DNA of 64,000 bases from the NCBI RefSeq assembly GCF_018130465.1, contig NZ_JAFCKJ010000016.1, forward strand, positions 1-64,000, written 5' to 3'. A program made the position numbers and the translations under genes. The notes below the pieces were generated by a model. That model made no database searches and had not been told where the DNA came from. It was given only the letters and a program-made list of their open reading frames with translations. Of this stretch, positions 8,002 to 18,149 are shown one piece after another (the first letter of the stretch is position 1; the number at the start of each line of letters is the position of its first letter). Source of the stretch: Bradyrhizobium canariense. GTDB lineage: Bacteria; Pseudomonadota; Alphaproteobacteria; Rhizobiales; Xanthobacteraceae.

Positions 8002-8820
8002 TCAACGCGAGGCGGCCGCTCCTCCTCCCTCGTCGATCTGCCGTCCCATCAGGGCGATTGCCTTCTGATAGACGCCGGCGGCATTCCAGGCCTCGATGGC
8101 GACGAAATTCGGCTCGCCCGGCTGGTAACCGGCTCCTGCGCGCCAGCCATGGGCCTTGAGGAAATTCGCCGTCGAGTTCAGCGCATTGGCGGCAACTTCG
8201 AGATTGCCGGTGCCATAGGCCAGGATGTTCTTGGGCATGAACTGAGTCTGGCCGACCTCGCCGTGCATCGAGCCGCGGGTTGCCCCCGACAGCGTGCCGC
8301 GATCGACCAGCTTCAGCGCCGCATAGAGCTGATCGGTGAAGAATTCGGGACGGCGGCAGTCATAGGCGAGCGTCGCGATCGAGGAGAGCATGTTCTGGTT
8401 GCCGCGCTGGCTGCCGAAGCCGGTCTCCATGCCCCAGATCGCGATCAGCGGCCCCGGCGGGACGCCATAGCGCTGCTGAATCGAGGCGAACAAGGCGGCC
8501 TGCGACTGCTTGAGCTGGCGCCCCTTGGCAACGATGGTGGTGGCGCCGCGCTTGACGAGGAATTGGTCGAGCGACAGCGAGAAGCTGCGCTGGCCGCGGT
8601 CGGCTGCGATGGTGGCACTCGCATAATTGGTCTGCATCAGCGCCGAGAGCGCGGTCTGGCCGACGCCCTTGCCCTGCGCCTCCGCGCTGAACTCGCGCTT
8701 CCAGGCCTCAAAACCCGCCGGCGAACTGCCGCATGTGGCGGCGTGGGCGGCGGGCGCCAGAGAGAGAAGCAGCGCAGCCGCGCCAATCATGGCCGTCGCA
8801 ACGGTCCTGCCCTTGATCAT
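8002..8820 (-). CDS. Lytic murein transglycosylase (MltB/SLT_2 family)
   Basis: 272-residue secreted enzyme that would cleave the MurNAc-GlcNAc bond of peptidoglycan in the periplasm. A signal peptide ends near AHAA. The catalytic segment is G-P-L-I-A-I-W-G-M-E-T-G-F-G (about residues 125-138) with the Glu of the G-x-W-x-x-E-T motif, and the second conserved box G-E-V-G-Q-T-Q-F-M-P-K-N follows. Length is typical for the short MltB class with no C-terminal peptidoglycan-binding domain. There is no lipobox, so it is soluble rather than a lipoprotein. A terminator follows directly. Confidence 0.9.
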   Translation of the reverse strand: MIKGRTVATAMIGAAALLLSLAPAAHAATCGSSPAGFEAWKREFSAEAQGKGVGQTALSALMQTNYASATIAADRGQRSFSLSLDQFLVKRGATTIVAKGRQLKQSQAALFASIQQRYGVPPGPLIAIWGMETGFGSQRGNQNMLSSIATLAYDCRRPEFFTDQLYAALKLVDRGTLSGATRGSMHGEVGQTQFMPKNILAYGTGNLEVAANALNSTANFLKAHGWRAGAGYQPGEPNFVAIEAWNAAGVYQKAIALMGRQIDEGGGAAASR

Positions 8821-8947
8821 TCCTCGTTCCTCTCACTTGACGTGCGCGACCGGCTCGCGCGGGCGCATGATCCTATGTCGGCCCCGATCGTCAAGTCCCA
8901 CAGAGGGCAACCGGCGCCGCAAGGCCCCTTGACACCCGGGTGGTCAC

Positions 8948-9754
8948 CTACCCCTGGCCGTCGCGGCCGAGCAGGAAATCCACCATGATGCCCTGGTGCT
9001 GCTCGTACATGTCCGTTCCGGTTCCCGTCACGCAGCCGAGCTTTCGGGCCGCTGCGATAAAAGGTGAGATTTCCGGCTTGGTGATCACGCAGCCGCAATA
9101 GGCCGACGGCGCAAGCCGCGTGACATCGACCGGCAGCGGGTCGCCATCCATCATCCCCGCAGGTGTCGCATTGGCGACGAAATCGAAGCCCGTGGGATCG
9201 ATGCTGCCGACCCGAACAGGCGCTTTGCCGAGCCCGTTGAGCCGGCCGATCAACGCGTCGCGGCGCTCAGTGGTGCTGTCATGAATGGCGAGTTCACCGA
9301 CGCCGGCCTCGACCAGCGCAAGCGCGACCGCCGATCCCGCGCCGCCGGCGCCGACGAGGAGCGCTCGCATCCCCTTCGGATCGATCCCCTTCGCTCGCGC
9401 CGCACCGACGAAGCCGAGACCGTCCACCATGTCGCCATGCCATGAGCCGTCGGCGCGCCTGCGCATCAGGCTTACGGTGCGCAGGAAATGCGCGCGCTCC
9501 GTCGCTCGCGTGCAGGCCCGGTAGCAGGCAAATTTATGCGGAATGGTCACGACGATGCCGTCGAGATTTTTCAATCGCGTTGCCACCGAGAGAAAATCGG
9601 GCAAATCCACTGGCGCGACCTGAACCGGCATAAGCACGCCATCGTGGCCACGTGCGGCGAAGGCGCTGCTCACGCCTGCCGGCGAGCGCACCTGCGCGAT
9701 GGGATCGCCGACGATGACGTAAAGCCGTGTTGCGCCAGATGGTGCCGGGATCAT
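8948..9754 (-). CDS. Shikimate/quinate dehydrogenase-like oxidoreductase
   Basis: 268-residue NAD(P)-dependent enzyme of the AroE superfamily. Visible motifs are the catalytic lysine box V-T-I-P-H-K (about residue 72), D-G-L-G-F at 107, the nucleotide-binding G-A-G-G-A-G-S-A-V-A at 127 and A-T-P-A-G-M near 190. It differs from AroE in the substrate pocket: the usual N-T-D-G is M-V-D-G, so a substrate other than shikimate is plausible. The start codon lies five bases after the stop of the monooxygenase gene, so the two are almost certainly co-transcribed and this enzyme probably serves a catabolic route rather than aromatic biosynthesis. Confidence 0.8.
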   Translation of the reverse strand: MIPAPSGATRLYVIVGDPIAQVRSPAGVSSAFAARGHDGVLMPVQVAPVDLPDFLSVATRLKNLDGIVVTIPHKFACYRACTRATERAHFLRTVSLMRRRADGSWHGDMVDGLGFVGAARAKGIDPKGMRALLVGAGGAGSAVALALVEAGVGELAIHDSTTERRDALIGRLNGLGKAPVRVGSIDPTGFDFVANATPAGMMDGDPLPVDVTRLAPSAYCGCVITKPEISPFIAAARKLGCVTGTGTDMYEQHQGIMVDFLLGRDGQG

Positions 9755-9759
9755 GCCGC

Positions 9760-11619
9760 TCAAACCGGGACCGGGGAGCCGCTCGCCTCCGCGGCAGTCC
9801 CGTAGGTCAATTCCAGCCCGTCCAGATTGCCCTCCTTGCGCCATCTGTCGAGCAGCCGCAGGAACGCCATGGGCCCGCGCCAGTACTGGCTGTTCCTTGC
9901 CGCGATCGGATCGAACACGCCCTCGTTGTTGTAGTAGCCTGGCGTGCATTCGGCGAGATAGGTCTGGCGGCCGAGCGCGGCCTTGACGACCTCCTCGACC
10001 CAGGCGTTCTCGGCAGCGTGCGTCGGCTCCAGCGTCCTGGCGCCGCGCTTGCGCGCCTGATCGATGACATAGGCGATGTGCTGCGACTGCTCGTCGATGA
10101 TATGCGGGAAGTTGGCGCTCTGGCCGGCCTGCACCGTGACGATCAGGAAGCAGTTCGGGAAGCCGCGGCTGTAGAAGCCGTGCATCGTCTTGACGCCGTC
10201 GCGCCACCGCTCGGACAGGCTTACCCCGCCTCGGCCATAGACCTCAAAGCCCATGCGGCGGGCGTAGTCGGTGCCGACCTCAAAGCCGCTGGCATAGATC
10301 AGGCAGTCGAGCTCATAGGCTTTGCCGTCGACCACGACGGCGTTCTCGGTGATCCGCTCGACGCCCTGCCCTTTGGTGTCGACGAGATGCACGTTGGATC
10401 GATTAAAAGTGTCGAGATATTCGTCGTGAAAGCACGGGCGCTTGCAGAACGCCTTGTACCAGGGTTTGAGTGCTGCCGCGGCCGCCTCGTCCTTCACCAC
10501 GGCATCGACGCGCGCGCGGATCTCTTCCATCTTGCGATAATCGGCCTGCTCGATGACCTTGAGCGCCTCCTCGATCGAGGTCACCGGCTGCTTCTGGCGG
10601 CGCGGCGCCAGCAGGATCTCGCCGAGCAGGCCGGTCCAGCCGTCCTGCACCAGATCCTGCTCGAACGGCTCGCCCGAGATCACCGCGGTGAAATTGTCCA
10701 TGCGCTCGCGCTGCCAGCCAGGCCTGAGCCTCTGCGCCCAGCTCTGATCCGTCGGGCGGTCGTCGCGCACGCCAATCGCCGACGGCGTACGCTGGAAGAC
10801 GTAGAGCTCCTTGGCCGAGCGGCCGAGATGCGGCACGCATTGCACGGCGGTGGCGCCGGTGCCGATGATGCCGACTCGTTTGTCGGCAAGACCGCTCAGA
10901 CCACCTTCGGCCGTGCCTCCGGTGTAGGCATAATCCCAGCGGCTGGTGTGGAAGTTGTGTCCCTTGAAGCTTTCGATACCGGGAATGCCCGGCAGCTTCG
11001 GACGGCTCAGCGGGCCTCCAGCAAGGATGACGAAGCGCGCGCGGATGCAATCACCGCGATCGGACTCGACCAGCCAACGCGCCTCCTGCTCCCGCCATTC
11101 CATACGCGCGATGACGGTCTGAAACAGCGCGCGCTCATAGAGACCGAAGTGACGGCCGATGCGGCGCGAATGTTCGTAGATCTCGGGTGCCCGCGCATAT
11201 TTGCGCACCGGCATATAGCCGGTCTCTTCCAGCAACGGCAGGTAGATGTAGCTCTCGGTATCGCAGGCCGCACCAGGGTAGCGATTCCAGTACCAGGTGC
11301 CACCGAAATCAGCGGCCTTTTCCACCATCCGGAAATCATCGATGCCGGCCGCGCGCAGTCGCGCGCCGCACAGAAGGCCGCCGAAGCCGCCGCCGACGAT
11401 GAGCACCTCGGTCTCTTCGCTGACAGCCTCGCGCGCAAATCCGGAACTGGCCCAGGGATCGTCGAGATAGCGCCCGAATTCGCCGGTTACCTCGACATAT
11501 TGCGCCTTGCCTTCGGTGCGCAAGCGGCGATCGCGCTCATCGCGATAGCGCGCACGGAGTGCGGCAATTTCGATTGTAGATTCGCCGGCTGCACCGGTCT
11601 TGTGTCTTTGCGCTGACAT
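9760..11619 (-). CDS. Baeyer-Villiger-type flavin monooxygenase
   Basis: 619-residue FAD/NADPH monooxygenase inserting oxygen next to a ketone to give an ester or lactone. It shows the FAD Rossmann box G-G-G-F-G-G near residue 76, the BVMO fingerprint [12 protein letters not shown] (about 220) and the NADPH Rossmann box G-I-I-G-T-G-A-T-A near 250. A 70-residue N-terminal extension precedes the FAD site, as in the larger ketone-oxidising BVMOs. It is divergent from an acyl-CoA ligase and an acyl-CoA dehydrogenase, and coupled to a shikimate dehydrogenase-like gene. Together they suggest conversion of a cyclic or long-chain ketone into a CoA-activated acid; the true substrate is not readable. 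Confidence 0.85.
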   Translation of the reverse strand: MSAQRHKTGAAGESTIEIAALRARYRDERDRRLRTEGKAQYVEVTGEFGRYLDDPWASSGFAREAVSEETEVLIVGGGFGGLLCGARLRAAGIDDFRMVEKAADFGGTWYWNRYPGAACDTESYIYLPLLEETGYMPVRKYARAPEIYEHSRRIGRHFGLYERALFQTVIARMEWREQEARWLVESDRGDCIRARFVILAGGPLSRPKLPGIPGIESFKGHNFHTSRWDYAYTGGTAEGGLSGLADKRVGIIGTGATAVQCVPHLGRSAKELYVFQRTPSAIGVRDDRPTDQSWAQRLRPGWQRERMDNFTAVISGEPFEQDLVQDGWTGLLGEILLAPRRQKQPVTSIEEALKVIEQADYRKMEEIRARVDAVVKDEAAAAALKPWYKAFCKRPCFHDEYLDTFNRSNVHLVDTKGQGVERITENAVVVDGKAYELDCLIYASGFEVGTDYARRMGFEVYGRGGVSLSERWRDGVKTMHGFYSRGFPNCFLIVTVQAGQSANFPHIIDEQSQHIAYVIDQARKRGARTLEPTHAAENAWVEEVVKAALGRQTYLAECTPGYYNNEGVFDPIAARNSQYWRGPMAFLRLLDRWRKEGNLDGLELTYGTAAEASGSPVPV

Positions 11620-11796
11620 CCGTTTCCTCCCCGGCGGATACTGCGTCGCCGGCAGCTCGCATCACTTAGCCCTGAAAAAGTGACGCATGCAATCACGTCC
11701 CGCGCTTTTTGCGTGAACGTCGCGTGGCGTTCCGCTAACCTCAAGCGCACATCACAAGCGTACGTCATGCAACGACATGGCGGTCCGGAGGAGACG

Positions 11797-13422
11797 ATGC
11801 AGGGATTGATGATGGACATGCCGCTCCTGATCAGCGGCCTGATCCAATATGCCGCCGATTATCACGGCGAGGCCGAGGTCGTCGCCCGCGAGATCGAAGG
11901 AGACATCCACCGCTACACCTATGCTGACGCCCATCCGCGCATCAAGCGCATGGCATTGGCGCTCAAGAGGCTCGGCATGATGCCCGGCGACCGCGTCGGC
12001 ACGCTGGCCTGGAATACCCACCGGCATTTCGAGATGTTCTACGCCGCGCCGGGCATGGGCTATGTACTGCACACCATCAACCCGCGGCTTTTCCCCGAGC
12101 AGCTCGTCTACATCATCAATCACGCCGAGGACCGCCTGCTGTTCATCGACCGCGCCACGCTGCCGATCGTGGAGGCGATCGCGCCGCAGCTCAAATCGAT
12201 CGAAGCCTATGTCGTGATGTCCTCGCGCGAGCGGATGCCGGAGACCAAGCTTGCCAACGTCCATTGCTACGAGGACCTGCTGGAGAACGTGCACGACGCC
12301 GGCTTCGCCTGGCCCGAGTTCGACGAAAAATCGGCGTCCACCATCTGCTACACCTCGGGCACGACGGGCAATCCGAAGGGCGTGATCTATTCGCACCGCG
12401 CCGCGATCCTGCAGACCATGGTCTCCTGCAATTTCGACTTCCTGCCCGGGCACCTGGAAGGCGTGCGCGAGGTGATGATGCCGATGGCGCCGCTATTCCA
12501 CGGCAACGGCTGGAACATGCCGTTCACCGCGCCCTATACCGGCTCGAAGCTGGTGCTGCCCGGCCGCAATTACGAGCCCGACAAGCTCTATGAACTGCTC
12601 GAGGGCGAGAAGGTGACGCTGTCGGCGGGCGTGCCGAGCTTCTGGCTGATCCTGCTCGACTGGCTCGGACGCACCGGCAACAGGTTCTCGACACTTCGTG
12701 CAACATTGTCATCAGGCTCGGCGCCCCCGCGCGCGATGGTCGAGAAGCTCAAGCGCGAGTATGACATCGACTACATCCAGGCCTGGGGCATGACCGAAGC
12801 CTTGGGCTGCTCGATGCCGGGCTTGCGGCCGGGCTCCGAGCATCTCGGCGACAAGGAGAAGTTCGACCGCCGCCAGGTGTCCGGCCGCGCCTGTTTCGGC
12901 ACCGCCTTGCGTATCGTCGACGACGGCGGCAACGAGCTGCCGCGCGACGGCAAGAGCGTCGGTCATCTGCGCGCGCGGGGCCCGTGGGTTGCGTCCGGCT
13001 ACATGAAGCTCGACGAAGGCCTCGATCGCGACGGCTGGCTGATCACCGGCGACATGGCCGTGATCGACCCCCAAGGCCACGTCACGCTGACCGACCGTTC
13101 CAAGGACGTGATCAAGTCCGGCGGCGAATGGATCTCCTCGATCCAGCTCGAGGACGTCGCCTTGTCTCACCCCGATGTGCTGCAAGCCGCCGTGGTCGCG
13201 ATCAACCATGAGAAATGGCAGGAGCGGCCCCTGCTCCTCGTCGTCCGCAAGAAGGGCGCGACCGTCGACGGCAAGACGCTGCTCGACCACATGCGCCCGA
13301 AGATCGCGAGCTGGTGGATGCCCGACGCCGTCGAATTTTTGGACGAATTCCCGATGACCGGCACCGGCAAGGTGCTCAAATCGGCGCTGCGCGAGAAATT
13401 CAGAGAGTATCGCGTCGCGTGA
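11797..13422 (+). CDS. Acyl-CoA synthetase (AMP-forming)
   Basis: 541-residue ligase that adenylates a carboxylic acid and transfers it to CoA. The start at 11797 is fixed by GGAGGAG just upstream; earlier in-frame codons lack a ribosome site. Motifs: [15 protein letters not shown] (ATP loop), W-G-M-T-E-A (adenine box), [23 protein letters not shown] and the C-terminal catalytic Lys in T-G-T-G-K-V. The N-terminus resembles the DmdB/medium-chain ligase group. It shares a 177-bp divergent promoter region with the monooxygenase gene and is followed after 43 bases by an acyl-CoA dehydrogenase. Confidence 0.85.
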   Translation: MQGLMMDMPLLISGLIQYAADYHGEAEVVAREIEGDIHRYTYADAHPRIKRMALALKRLGMMPGDRVGTLAWNTHRHFEMFYAAPGMGYVLHTINPRLFPEQLVYIINHAEDRLLFIDRATLPIVEAIAPQLKSIEAYVVMSSRERMPETKLANVHCYEDLLENVHDAGFAWPEFDEKSASTICYTSGTTGNPKGVIYSHRAAILQTMVSCNFDFLPGHLEGVREVMMPMAPLFHGNGWNMPFTAPYTGSKLVLPGRNYEPDKLYELLEGEKVTLSAGVPSFWLILLDWLGRTGNRFSTLRATLSSGSAPPRAMVEKLKREYDIDYIQAWGMTEALGCSMPGLRPGSEHLGDKEKFDRRQVSGRACFGTALRIVDDGGNELPRDGKSVGHLRARGPWVASGYMKLDEGLDRDGWLITGDMAVIDPQGHVTLTDRSKDVIKSGGEWISSIQLEDVALSHPDVLQAAVVAINHEKWQERPLLLVVRKKGATVDGKTLLDHMRPKIASWWMPDAVEFLDEFPMTGTGKVLKSALREKFREYRVA

Positions 13423-13465
13423 GCCGATCGCGCACCGGCCTGTCCATCGATCAAGGAGACCAAAG

Positions 13466-14677
13466 ATGCTCTACCCAATGTCGCCCAAAGTCGTCGAGCT
13501 CAAGCGCACGCTCGAAAGTTTCATGGACCGGCATATCTATCCGAACGAGGAACGCCTTTATCGCGAGGCGGAGGAGCTGGGGCCCTGGAAGGTCTATCCG
13601 GTCGTCGAGGAGCTGAAGCCGCTGGCGCGCGCCGAAGGCCTCTGGAACCTGTTCCTGCCGGAATCCAGCCACGGTGCAGGCCTGACCAATCTCGAATATG
13701 CCCCGCTCTGCGAGGTCATGGGCCGCTCGCATCTCGCACCCGAAGTGTTCAACTGTTCGGCGCCCGACACCGGCAACATGGAGGTGCTGGAGCGCTATGG
13801 CACGGAGAAGGACAAGGAGCGCTGGCTGAAGCCGCTGCTCGCAGGCGAAATCCGCTCCTGCTTCGCCATGACCGAGCCTGCCGTCGCCTCGTCCGACGCG
13901 ACTAACATCGAAAGCTCGATCGTCCGCGACGGCGACCATTACGTCATCAACGGCCGCAAATGGTACACGACCAACGCGACCGACCCGCGCTGCAAGATCT
14001 GCATCTTCATGGGCAAGACCGATCCTGATAATGCGGACCGCCACAAGCAGCAATCCATGATCCTGGTGCCGATGGACACAGCGGGCGTCGAGGTCAAGCG
14101 TCCCCTGCCCGTGTTCGGCTTCTACGGCGTGCCCGACCGTGCCTCCGAGGTCGTCTTCACCGATGTGCGCGTGCCCAAGGAGAACATGCTGCTCGGCGAG
14201 GGCCGCGGCTTCGAGATCGCGCAGGGACGCCTCGGCCCCGGCCGTATCCACCACTGCATGCGGCTGATCGGGCTCTCCGAACGCACGCTGGAGAAGATGT
14301 GCCGCCGGGTGCGCAGCCGCGTCGCCTTCGGCAAGCCGGTGTCCGAGCAGACGGTGACGCAGGAGCGCATCGCAGAAGCCCGCATCATGATCGAGCAGGC
14401 CCGGCTCCTGACGCTCAACGCCGCCTACGCGATGGACATCGTCGGCAACAAGGTGGCGAAAGCCGAGATCGCGATGATCAAGGTCGCCGTGCCCAACATG
14501 GCCTGCCAGATCATCGACTGGGCGATCCAGGCCCATGGCGGCGGCGGCACGTCGAATGATTTCGGCTTGACGCAGGCCTACGCGACCGCGCGTCTGCTAC
14601 GTCTCGCCGACGGCCCGGACGAGGTCCACAGGAACCAGATCGCGCGGTTCGAGCTGAAGAAGTACTCGAACGCTTGA
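13466..14677 (+). CDS. Acyl-CoA dehydrogenase family protein
   Basis: 403-residue FAD enzyme introducing an alpha-beta double bond in an acyl-CoA. The family boxes [13 protein letters not shown] (about 128-140), the G-R-K-W-Y-T-T-N strand, R-V-A-F-G-K-P-V and [11 protein letters not shown] are present. It lacks the usual Y-E-G-T near the C-terminus and ends with [13 protein letters not shown], as in the ACAD10/11-like group. A strong AAGGAG precedes the ATG. It is the second gene of an operon with the acyl-CoA synthetase and probably acts on the product of that ligase. Confidence 0.88.
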   Translation: MLYPMSPKVVELKRTLESFMDRHIYPNEERLYREAEELGPWKVYPVVEELKPLARAEGLWNLFLPESSHGAGLTNLEYAPLCEVMGRSHLAPEVFNCSAPDTGNMEVLERYGTEKDKERWLKPLLAGEIRSCFAMTEPAVASSDATNIESSIVRDGDHYVINGRKWYTTNATDPRCKICIFMGKTDPDNADRHKQQSMILVPMDTAGVEVKRPLPVFGFYGVPDRASEVVFTDVRVPKENMLLGEGRGFEIAQGRLGPGRIHHCMRLIGLSERTLEKMCRRVRSRVAFGKPVSEQTVTQERIAEARIMIEQARLLTLNAAYAMDIVGNKVAKAEIAMIKVAVPNMACQIIDWAIQAHGGGGTSNDFGLTQAYATARLLRLADGPDEVHRNQIARFELKKYSNA

Positions 14678-14720
14678 GAGAAGCGTTCGTCAGAGGGCGC
14701 GGCGCTCTTCGTCCCTCGCC

Positions 14721-15629
14721 TCAGTTCACCACGTAGACGTCAGGATCTGCGCTCGAGCTCGGCTTCTTGAAGGCGTTGCGCAAGGCGCCCGACATCGGGA
14801 CGTTGTAGTTGAGGCCGCTCGGCGGCGTCGGCGATTCCAGCCACTTCTTGTAGAGGACCTCGATCTCCTGGCTCGCGTATAGCTCCGCGGTCGCGCGGTC
14901 GGCGAGCGCCTTGAAGGACGCGTCCTCCCGCCGCAGCATGATCCCGTAAGGCTCGGGCTTCGAGAACGTTTCTTCGCTGATCATGAAGAGCTGCGGCTCC
15001 TTCGAGCGCGCAATCGCAACCGCGAGCTGCACGTCGTCGAGCGCGTAGGCCTGCGCGCGGTCGGTTTCCAGCAACAGGAAGGCTTCGGCCTGGTCCTTGG
15101 CCGGCATCACATTGATGCCGAGATTGCGCTCCGTGTTGACCTTGGCGAGCTGCGTCAGGTTGACGGAGCCGGCCACCGCCGTCACCGCTTTGCCCTTGAG
15201 ATCGTCGATGGTGTTGATCTTTGCGGCTTTCTTGGCCGCAAATCGCGTTGCGCTGAGGAAGTGCGTGTTGGTGAAGGCGACCTGCTTCTGGCGATCGGCA
15301 TTGTTGGTGGTCGCCGAGCAATGCAGGTCGAGCGTCCCGTTGACCATCAGCGGAATCCGGTTCGACGACGTCACGGCGAGCGTGTCGACGGCGATGTCGG
15401 GCATGCCGAGTTGCTTCTTCACCGCATCCACGATTCTAAGGCAGATATCCATGGCAAAGCCCACCGGCTTCTGGTTGCCATCGAGATAGCTGAATGGAAC
15501 CGAGGCCTCCTGATAGCCCAGCGTGATCTTCTTCGTCTCCTTCACCTTCTGAAGCGTACCCGACAGGTCTTCGGCGGAGGCAGCAGTTGCAAGGCATGTG
15601 AGGGCCAGGACAACAGTGGGGAAACGCAT
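14721..15629 (-). CDS. Amino-acid ABC transporter periplasmic binding protein
   Basis: 302-residue family 3 solute-binding protein. The ATG at 15629 follows GAGGA and gives a signal peptide MRFPTVVLALTCLATAASA. The mature protein starts E-D-L-S-G-T-L-Q-K-V-K-E-T-K-K-I-T-L-G-Y and includes V-G-F-A-M-D-I-C-L-R-I and L-D-L-H-C-S-A-T-T-N-N, typical of GltI-like polar/acidic amino-acid binders. No permease or ATPase gene is adjacent, so it is an orphan component. It converges with the acyl-CoA dehydrogenase gene. Confidence 0.85.
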   Translation of the reverse strand: MRFPTVVLALTCLATAASAEDLSGTLQKVKETKKITLGYQEASVPFSYLDGNQKPVGFAMDICLRIVDAVKKQLGMPDIAVDTLAVTSSNRIPLMVNGTLDLHCSATTNNADRQKQVAFTNTHFLSATRFAAKKAAKINTIDDLKGKAVTAVAGSVNLTQLAKVNTERNLGINVMPAKDQAEAFLLLETDRAQAYALDDVQLAVAIARSKEPQLFMISEETFSKPEPYGIMLRREDASFKALADRATAELYASQEIEVLYKKWLESPTPPSGLNYNVPMSGALRNAFKKPSSSADPDVYVVN

Positions 15630-15807
15630 CGGGGACTCCTCAAGGAGGCTTGCGCCTCCATGCCGGGCGCAGCAATCGCACCGTTGATAGCGCAGGCGCG
15701 CGGCAGCCGCCAGACGAGCTTGCATCTATCAGCTATCGCGGCTTGCGATATGGCGACCGGCCGTTTGTCTCCATGGAATCGGGGCGGCTCAAGCGCCGGG
15801 ATGGCTG

Positions 15808-16227
15808 TTACGCGTCGATACCGCGCTGGACCAGGATGCGCTCGGCGCTGTCGTTCCAGACGTCCATCTTGGTGATCTGGCCATTCCGCACCACGAAGCG
15901 GTCGACGTAACGGTTGCCCTCGAACGGGGTCCCATCCTTCCATTCGCCGTAGAGCGTGCCCACACTATAGACCACAGTTTCGCCGTCGCCGGGGCAGACG
16001 TCGAACCGGTCCATCTTCTTCTTGACCCAGCGGTAGCGATTGGCGTTGAAAGCGGTCGGGCCGCGCGGATGATCGAACTCGCGCCCACCGGTAAAGGTGA
16101 TCACCGTGCCCGGCGCCATGTAGGCAGCCGCGGCGTCAGGATCGGGGATCATCGAAGCCGTGAGATAGGCTTCCACGATCTCGGCGTCGGACGACGAACC
16201 GGTTTCGGCTCTTGCGGCAACGGACAT
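15808..16227 (-). CDS. SnoaL/NTF2-like protein
   Basis: 139-residue single-domain protein with the cone-shaped NTF2/SnoaL pattern: an N-terminal helix E-I-V-E-A-Y-L-T-A-S, a P-D-x-A-A-A-Y-M-A-P loop, then strands around Y-V-D-R-F-V-V-R-N-G-Q-I-T-K-M-D-V-W-N-D-S. Such proteins bind or isomerise small molecules, or are enzymatically inert. It is divergent from the amidohydrolase at 16371, with 143 bases between start codons, and may share its regulation. No specific substrate can be proposed. Confidence 0.7.
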   Translation of the reverse strand: MSVAARAETGSSSDAEIVEAYLTASMIPDPDAAAAYMAPGTVITFTGGREFDHPRGPTAFNANRYRWVKKKMDRFDVCPGDGETVVYSVGTLYGEWKDGTPFEGNRYVDRFVVRNGQITKMDVWNDSAERILVQRGIDA

Positions 16228-16370
16228 GGCTTATTCTCCCGGGTTTGCGGAATACTAACGCCGCTCTCGGGGAATACGTGCATATATTTTGAACATTTCC
16301 GCCGCTACACTGCCGACAATCTGGAGCCGCCAACCGCGGCTGACTGCATTAAATTCCTTCCGCAAGAGCC

Positions 16371-17612
16371 ATGACCACGCAATCCGCCTTTGACCTGATT
16401 TTTCGCAATGCCGTGTTGCGCGGTGCCGCCGGCCCAATGGATATCGGTGTAACGCGCGGCCGGATCACCGCCATCGAACCGACGCTCGCCTGCGAGGCCG
16501 TCGAAGTCGATGTCGGCGGGCGCCTCGTCCTGCCCGGCTTCGTCGACAGCCACATCCATCTCGACAAGGCCTGCCTGCTCGGCCGCTGCGGGCACGATTA
16601 CGGCAGCGTCTCCGACGCGATCCGCGCCGTCGCCGGGATGAAGAAGGATTTCACGGTCGAGGACGTCTACGCGCGCGGCGCCCGGGTGCTCGAACGTGCC
16701 ATCGTCCACGGCACCACGCGGATGCGAACCCACGTCGAGATCGATCCGCGCATCGGCTTGCGCGGCTTCGAAGCGGTGAAGGCGCTGAAGCGTGACTATG
16801 CCTGGGCGATCGACCTGTCGCTCTGCGTCTTTCCGCAGGAAGGCCTCACCAACGATCCCGGCAGCGAGGAGCTGCTGATCCAGGCGCTGCGCGACGGCGG
16901 CAAGGTGATCGGTGGCTGTCCCTACACGGACACCGATCCCAACGCCCATCTCGCACGCATCTTCGACCTCGCACAGGAATTCGACGTGGACGTCGACCTC
17001 CATCTTGATTTCGATCTCGATCCCTCCTGGTGGCACCTCGACGAAGTCTGTCGGCAGACCGAACGGCGCAACTACGGAGGGCGCGTGGCAATCGGCCATG
17101 CGACGAAACTCTCCGCACTGCCACCGGAACGGCTGAGGGCCGCCACCGCGCAATTGGTGAAGGCCGGCGTTGCGGTCACCGTGTTGCCGGCAACCGATCT
17201 CTATCTGATGGGGCGCGAGGCGACCCACAATGCGCCACGCGGGCTGACGCTCGCCCACAAGCTCGCCGGCGAAGGCGTGGTGTGCTCGGTCGCGACCAAC
17301 AACGTGCTCAATCCCTTCACGCCGTTCGGCGATGCCTCGCTGCTGCGAATGGCGAATTTCTACGCCAACGTCGCGCATGCCTCGGTCAACGACTTCGAGA
17401 CCTGTCTTGATCTCGTGACCGAGCTGCCGGCACGACTGATGAACCTCGGGGATTACGGCATCAAGGTCGGAAACCCCGCCGATCTCGTCGTGCTCGATAC
17501 GCAGGACAGCCGCTTCGCCATCGCCGAGCTGCCGGATATTGTGATGGGCTTCAAGAGCGGCCGGCAGACTTTTGCGAGGCAACGGCCCACTCTATTTGGC
17601 CCCGGCTCCTGA
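16371..17612 (+). CDS. Cytosine deaminase-like metal-dependent amidohydrolase
   Basis: 413-residue TIM-barrel hydrolase. Metal and catalytic residues are visible: H-I-H in G-F-V-D-S-H-I-H-L-D-K (about 63), a later His in D-V-D-L-H-L-D-F-D, H in I-G-H-A-T-K-L-S-A-L, and Asp in V-L-P-A-T-D-L-Y-L-M-G-R. This arrangement matches the CodA/cytosine deaminase and N-isopropylammelide hydrolase group, which deaminate or hydrolyse nitrogen heterocycles. No signal peptide, so cytoplasmic. It stands alone apart from the divergent SnoaL-like gene, so the substrate is open: a pyrimidine, hydantoin or triazine-like ring. Confidence 0.8.
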   Translation: MTTQSAFDLIFRNAVLRGAAGPMDIGVTRGRITAIEPTLACEAVEVDVGGRLVLPGFVDSHIHLDKACLLGRCGHDYGSVSDAIRAVAGMKKDFTVEDVYARGARVLERAIVHGTTRMRTHVEIDPRIGLRGFEAVKALKRDYAWAIDLSLCVFPQEGLTNDPGSEELLIQALRDGGKVIGGCPYTDTDPNAHLARIFDLAQEFDVDVDLHLDFDLDPSWWHLDEVCRQTERRNYGGRVAIGHATKLSALPPERLRAATAQLVKAGVAVTVLPATDLYLMGREATHNAPRGLTLAHKLAGEGVVCSVATNNVLNPFTPFGDASLLRMANFYANVAHASVNDFETCLDLVTELPARLMNLGDYGIKVGNPADLVVLDTQDSRFAIAELPDIVMGFKSGRQTFARQRPTLFGPGS

Positions 17613-17825
17613 TCTGCTCTCCATGCATATCTGCATTGAAGGGCGGCTGATTGCCGCGCAGCTTCCGTTCGATGTTACCGCCCATCATTCCACAATTCCG
17701 AATCCGGTAGATTCCCGGATAGTAGATTCCTGCTGATTCTCGATAGCTGCGCGCATTGCAAGTCCCGCGGTGCCGGTCATAGTACGACCTGCACTGATGT
17801 CTGCATTCAACGGGGAAGCATCGAC

Positions 17826-18137
17826 ATGTTCAGCGCATTCAGCGGCATCGACTACCATTCCATTCGAGCCAGAACACCCAGCGAGGCCGCCGCGAAGCGG
17901 CTCGACGGCATCGGGCACGTCCTGTCGGACCTCGATCTGGCGGGCGTCCAGACACAGGATGACCTGACGCGCATGCTCCTGACGCTCGATACCGCCGACA
18001 AATGTATCCGATCGATCCGCGCAGAATTCCGTACCGAAGCCGCGAGCGATCGGCTGGCCCGCAAGGCCGACGACCTCATGACGCTGATCGAACGCGCGCG
18101 CGACGAGCTCACTGGCTGTCGCACGACAAGGTCCTGA
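17826..18137 (+). CDS. Hypothetical helical protein
   Basis: 103-residue soluble protein, mostly predicted helix, with two heptad-like stretches (residues 20-60 and 70-98) and no cysteine until near the C-terminus. GGGGAAGC lies before the ATG. The upstream 213 bases hold a repeated GTAGATTCC but no gene. It converges with the oxidoreductase at 18150, leaving 12 bases. I do not recognise the family. Confidence 0.5.
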   Translation: MFSAFSGIDYHSIRARTPSEAAAKRLDGIGHVLSDLDLAGVQTQDDLTRMLLTLDTADKCIRSIRAEFRTEAASDRLARKADDLMTLIERARDELTGCRTTRS

Positions 18138-18149
18138 GCAGGAGCCGCT

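Noticed and set aside
9727-11616. 629-codon forward frame over the monooxygenase gene
   Set aside because: High-GC antisense shadow; the reverse strand encodes complete BVMO motifs.
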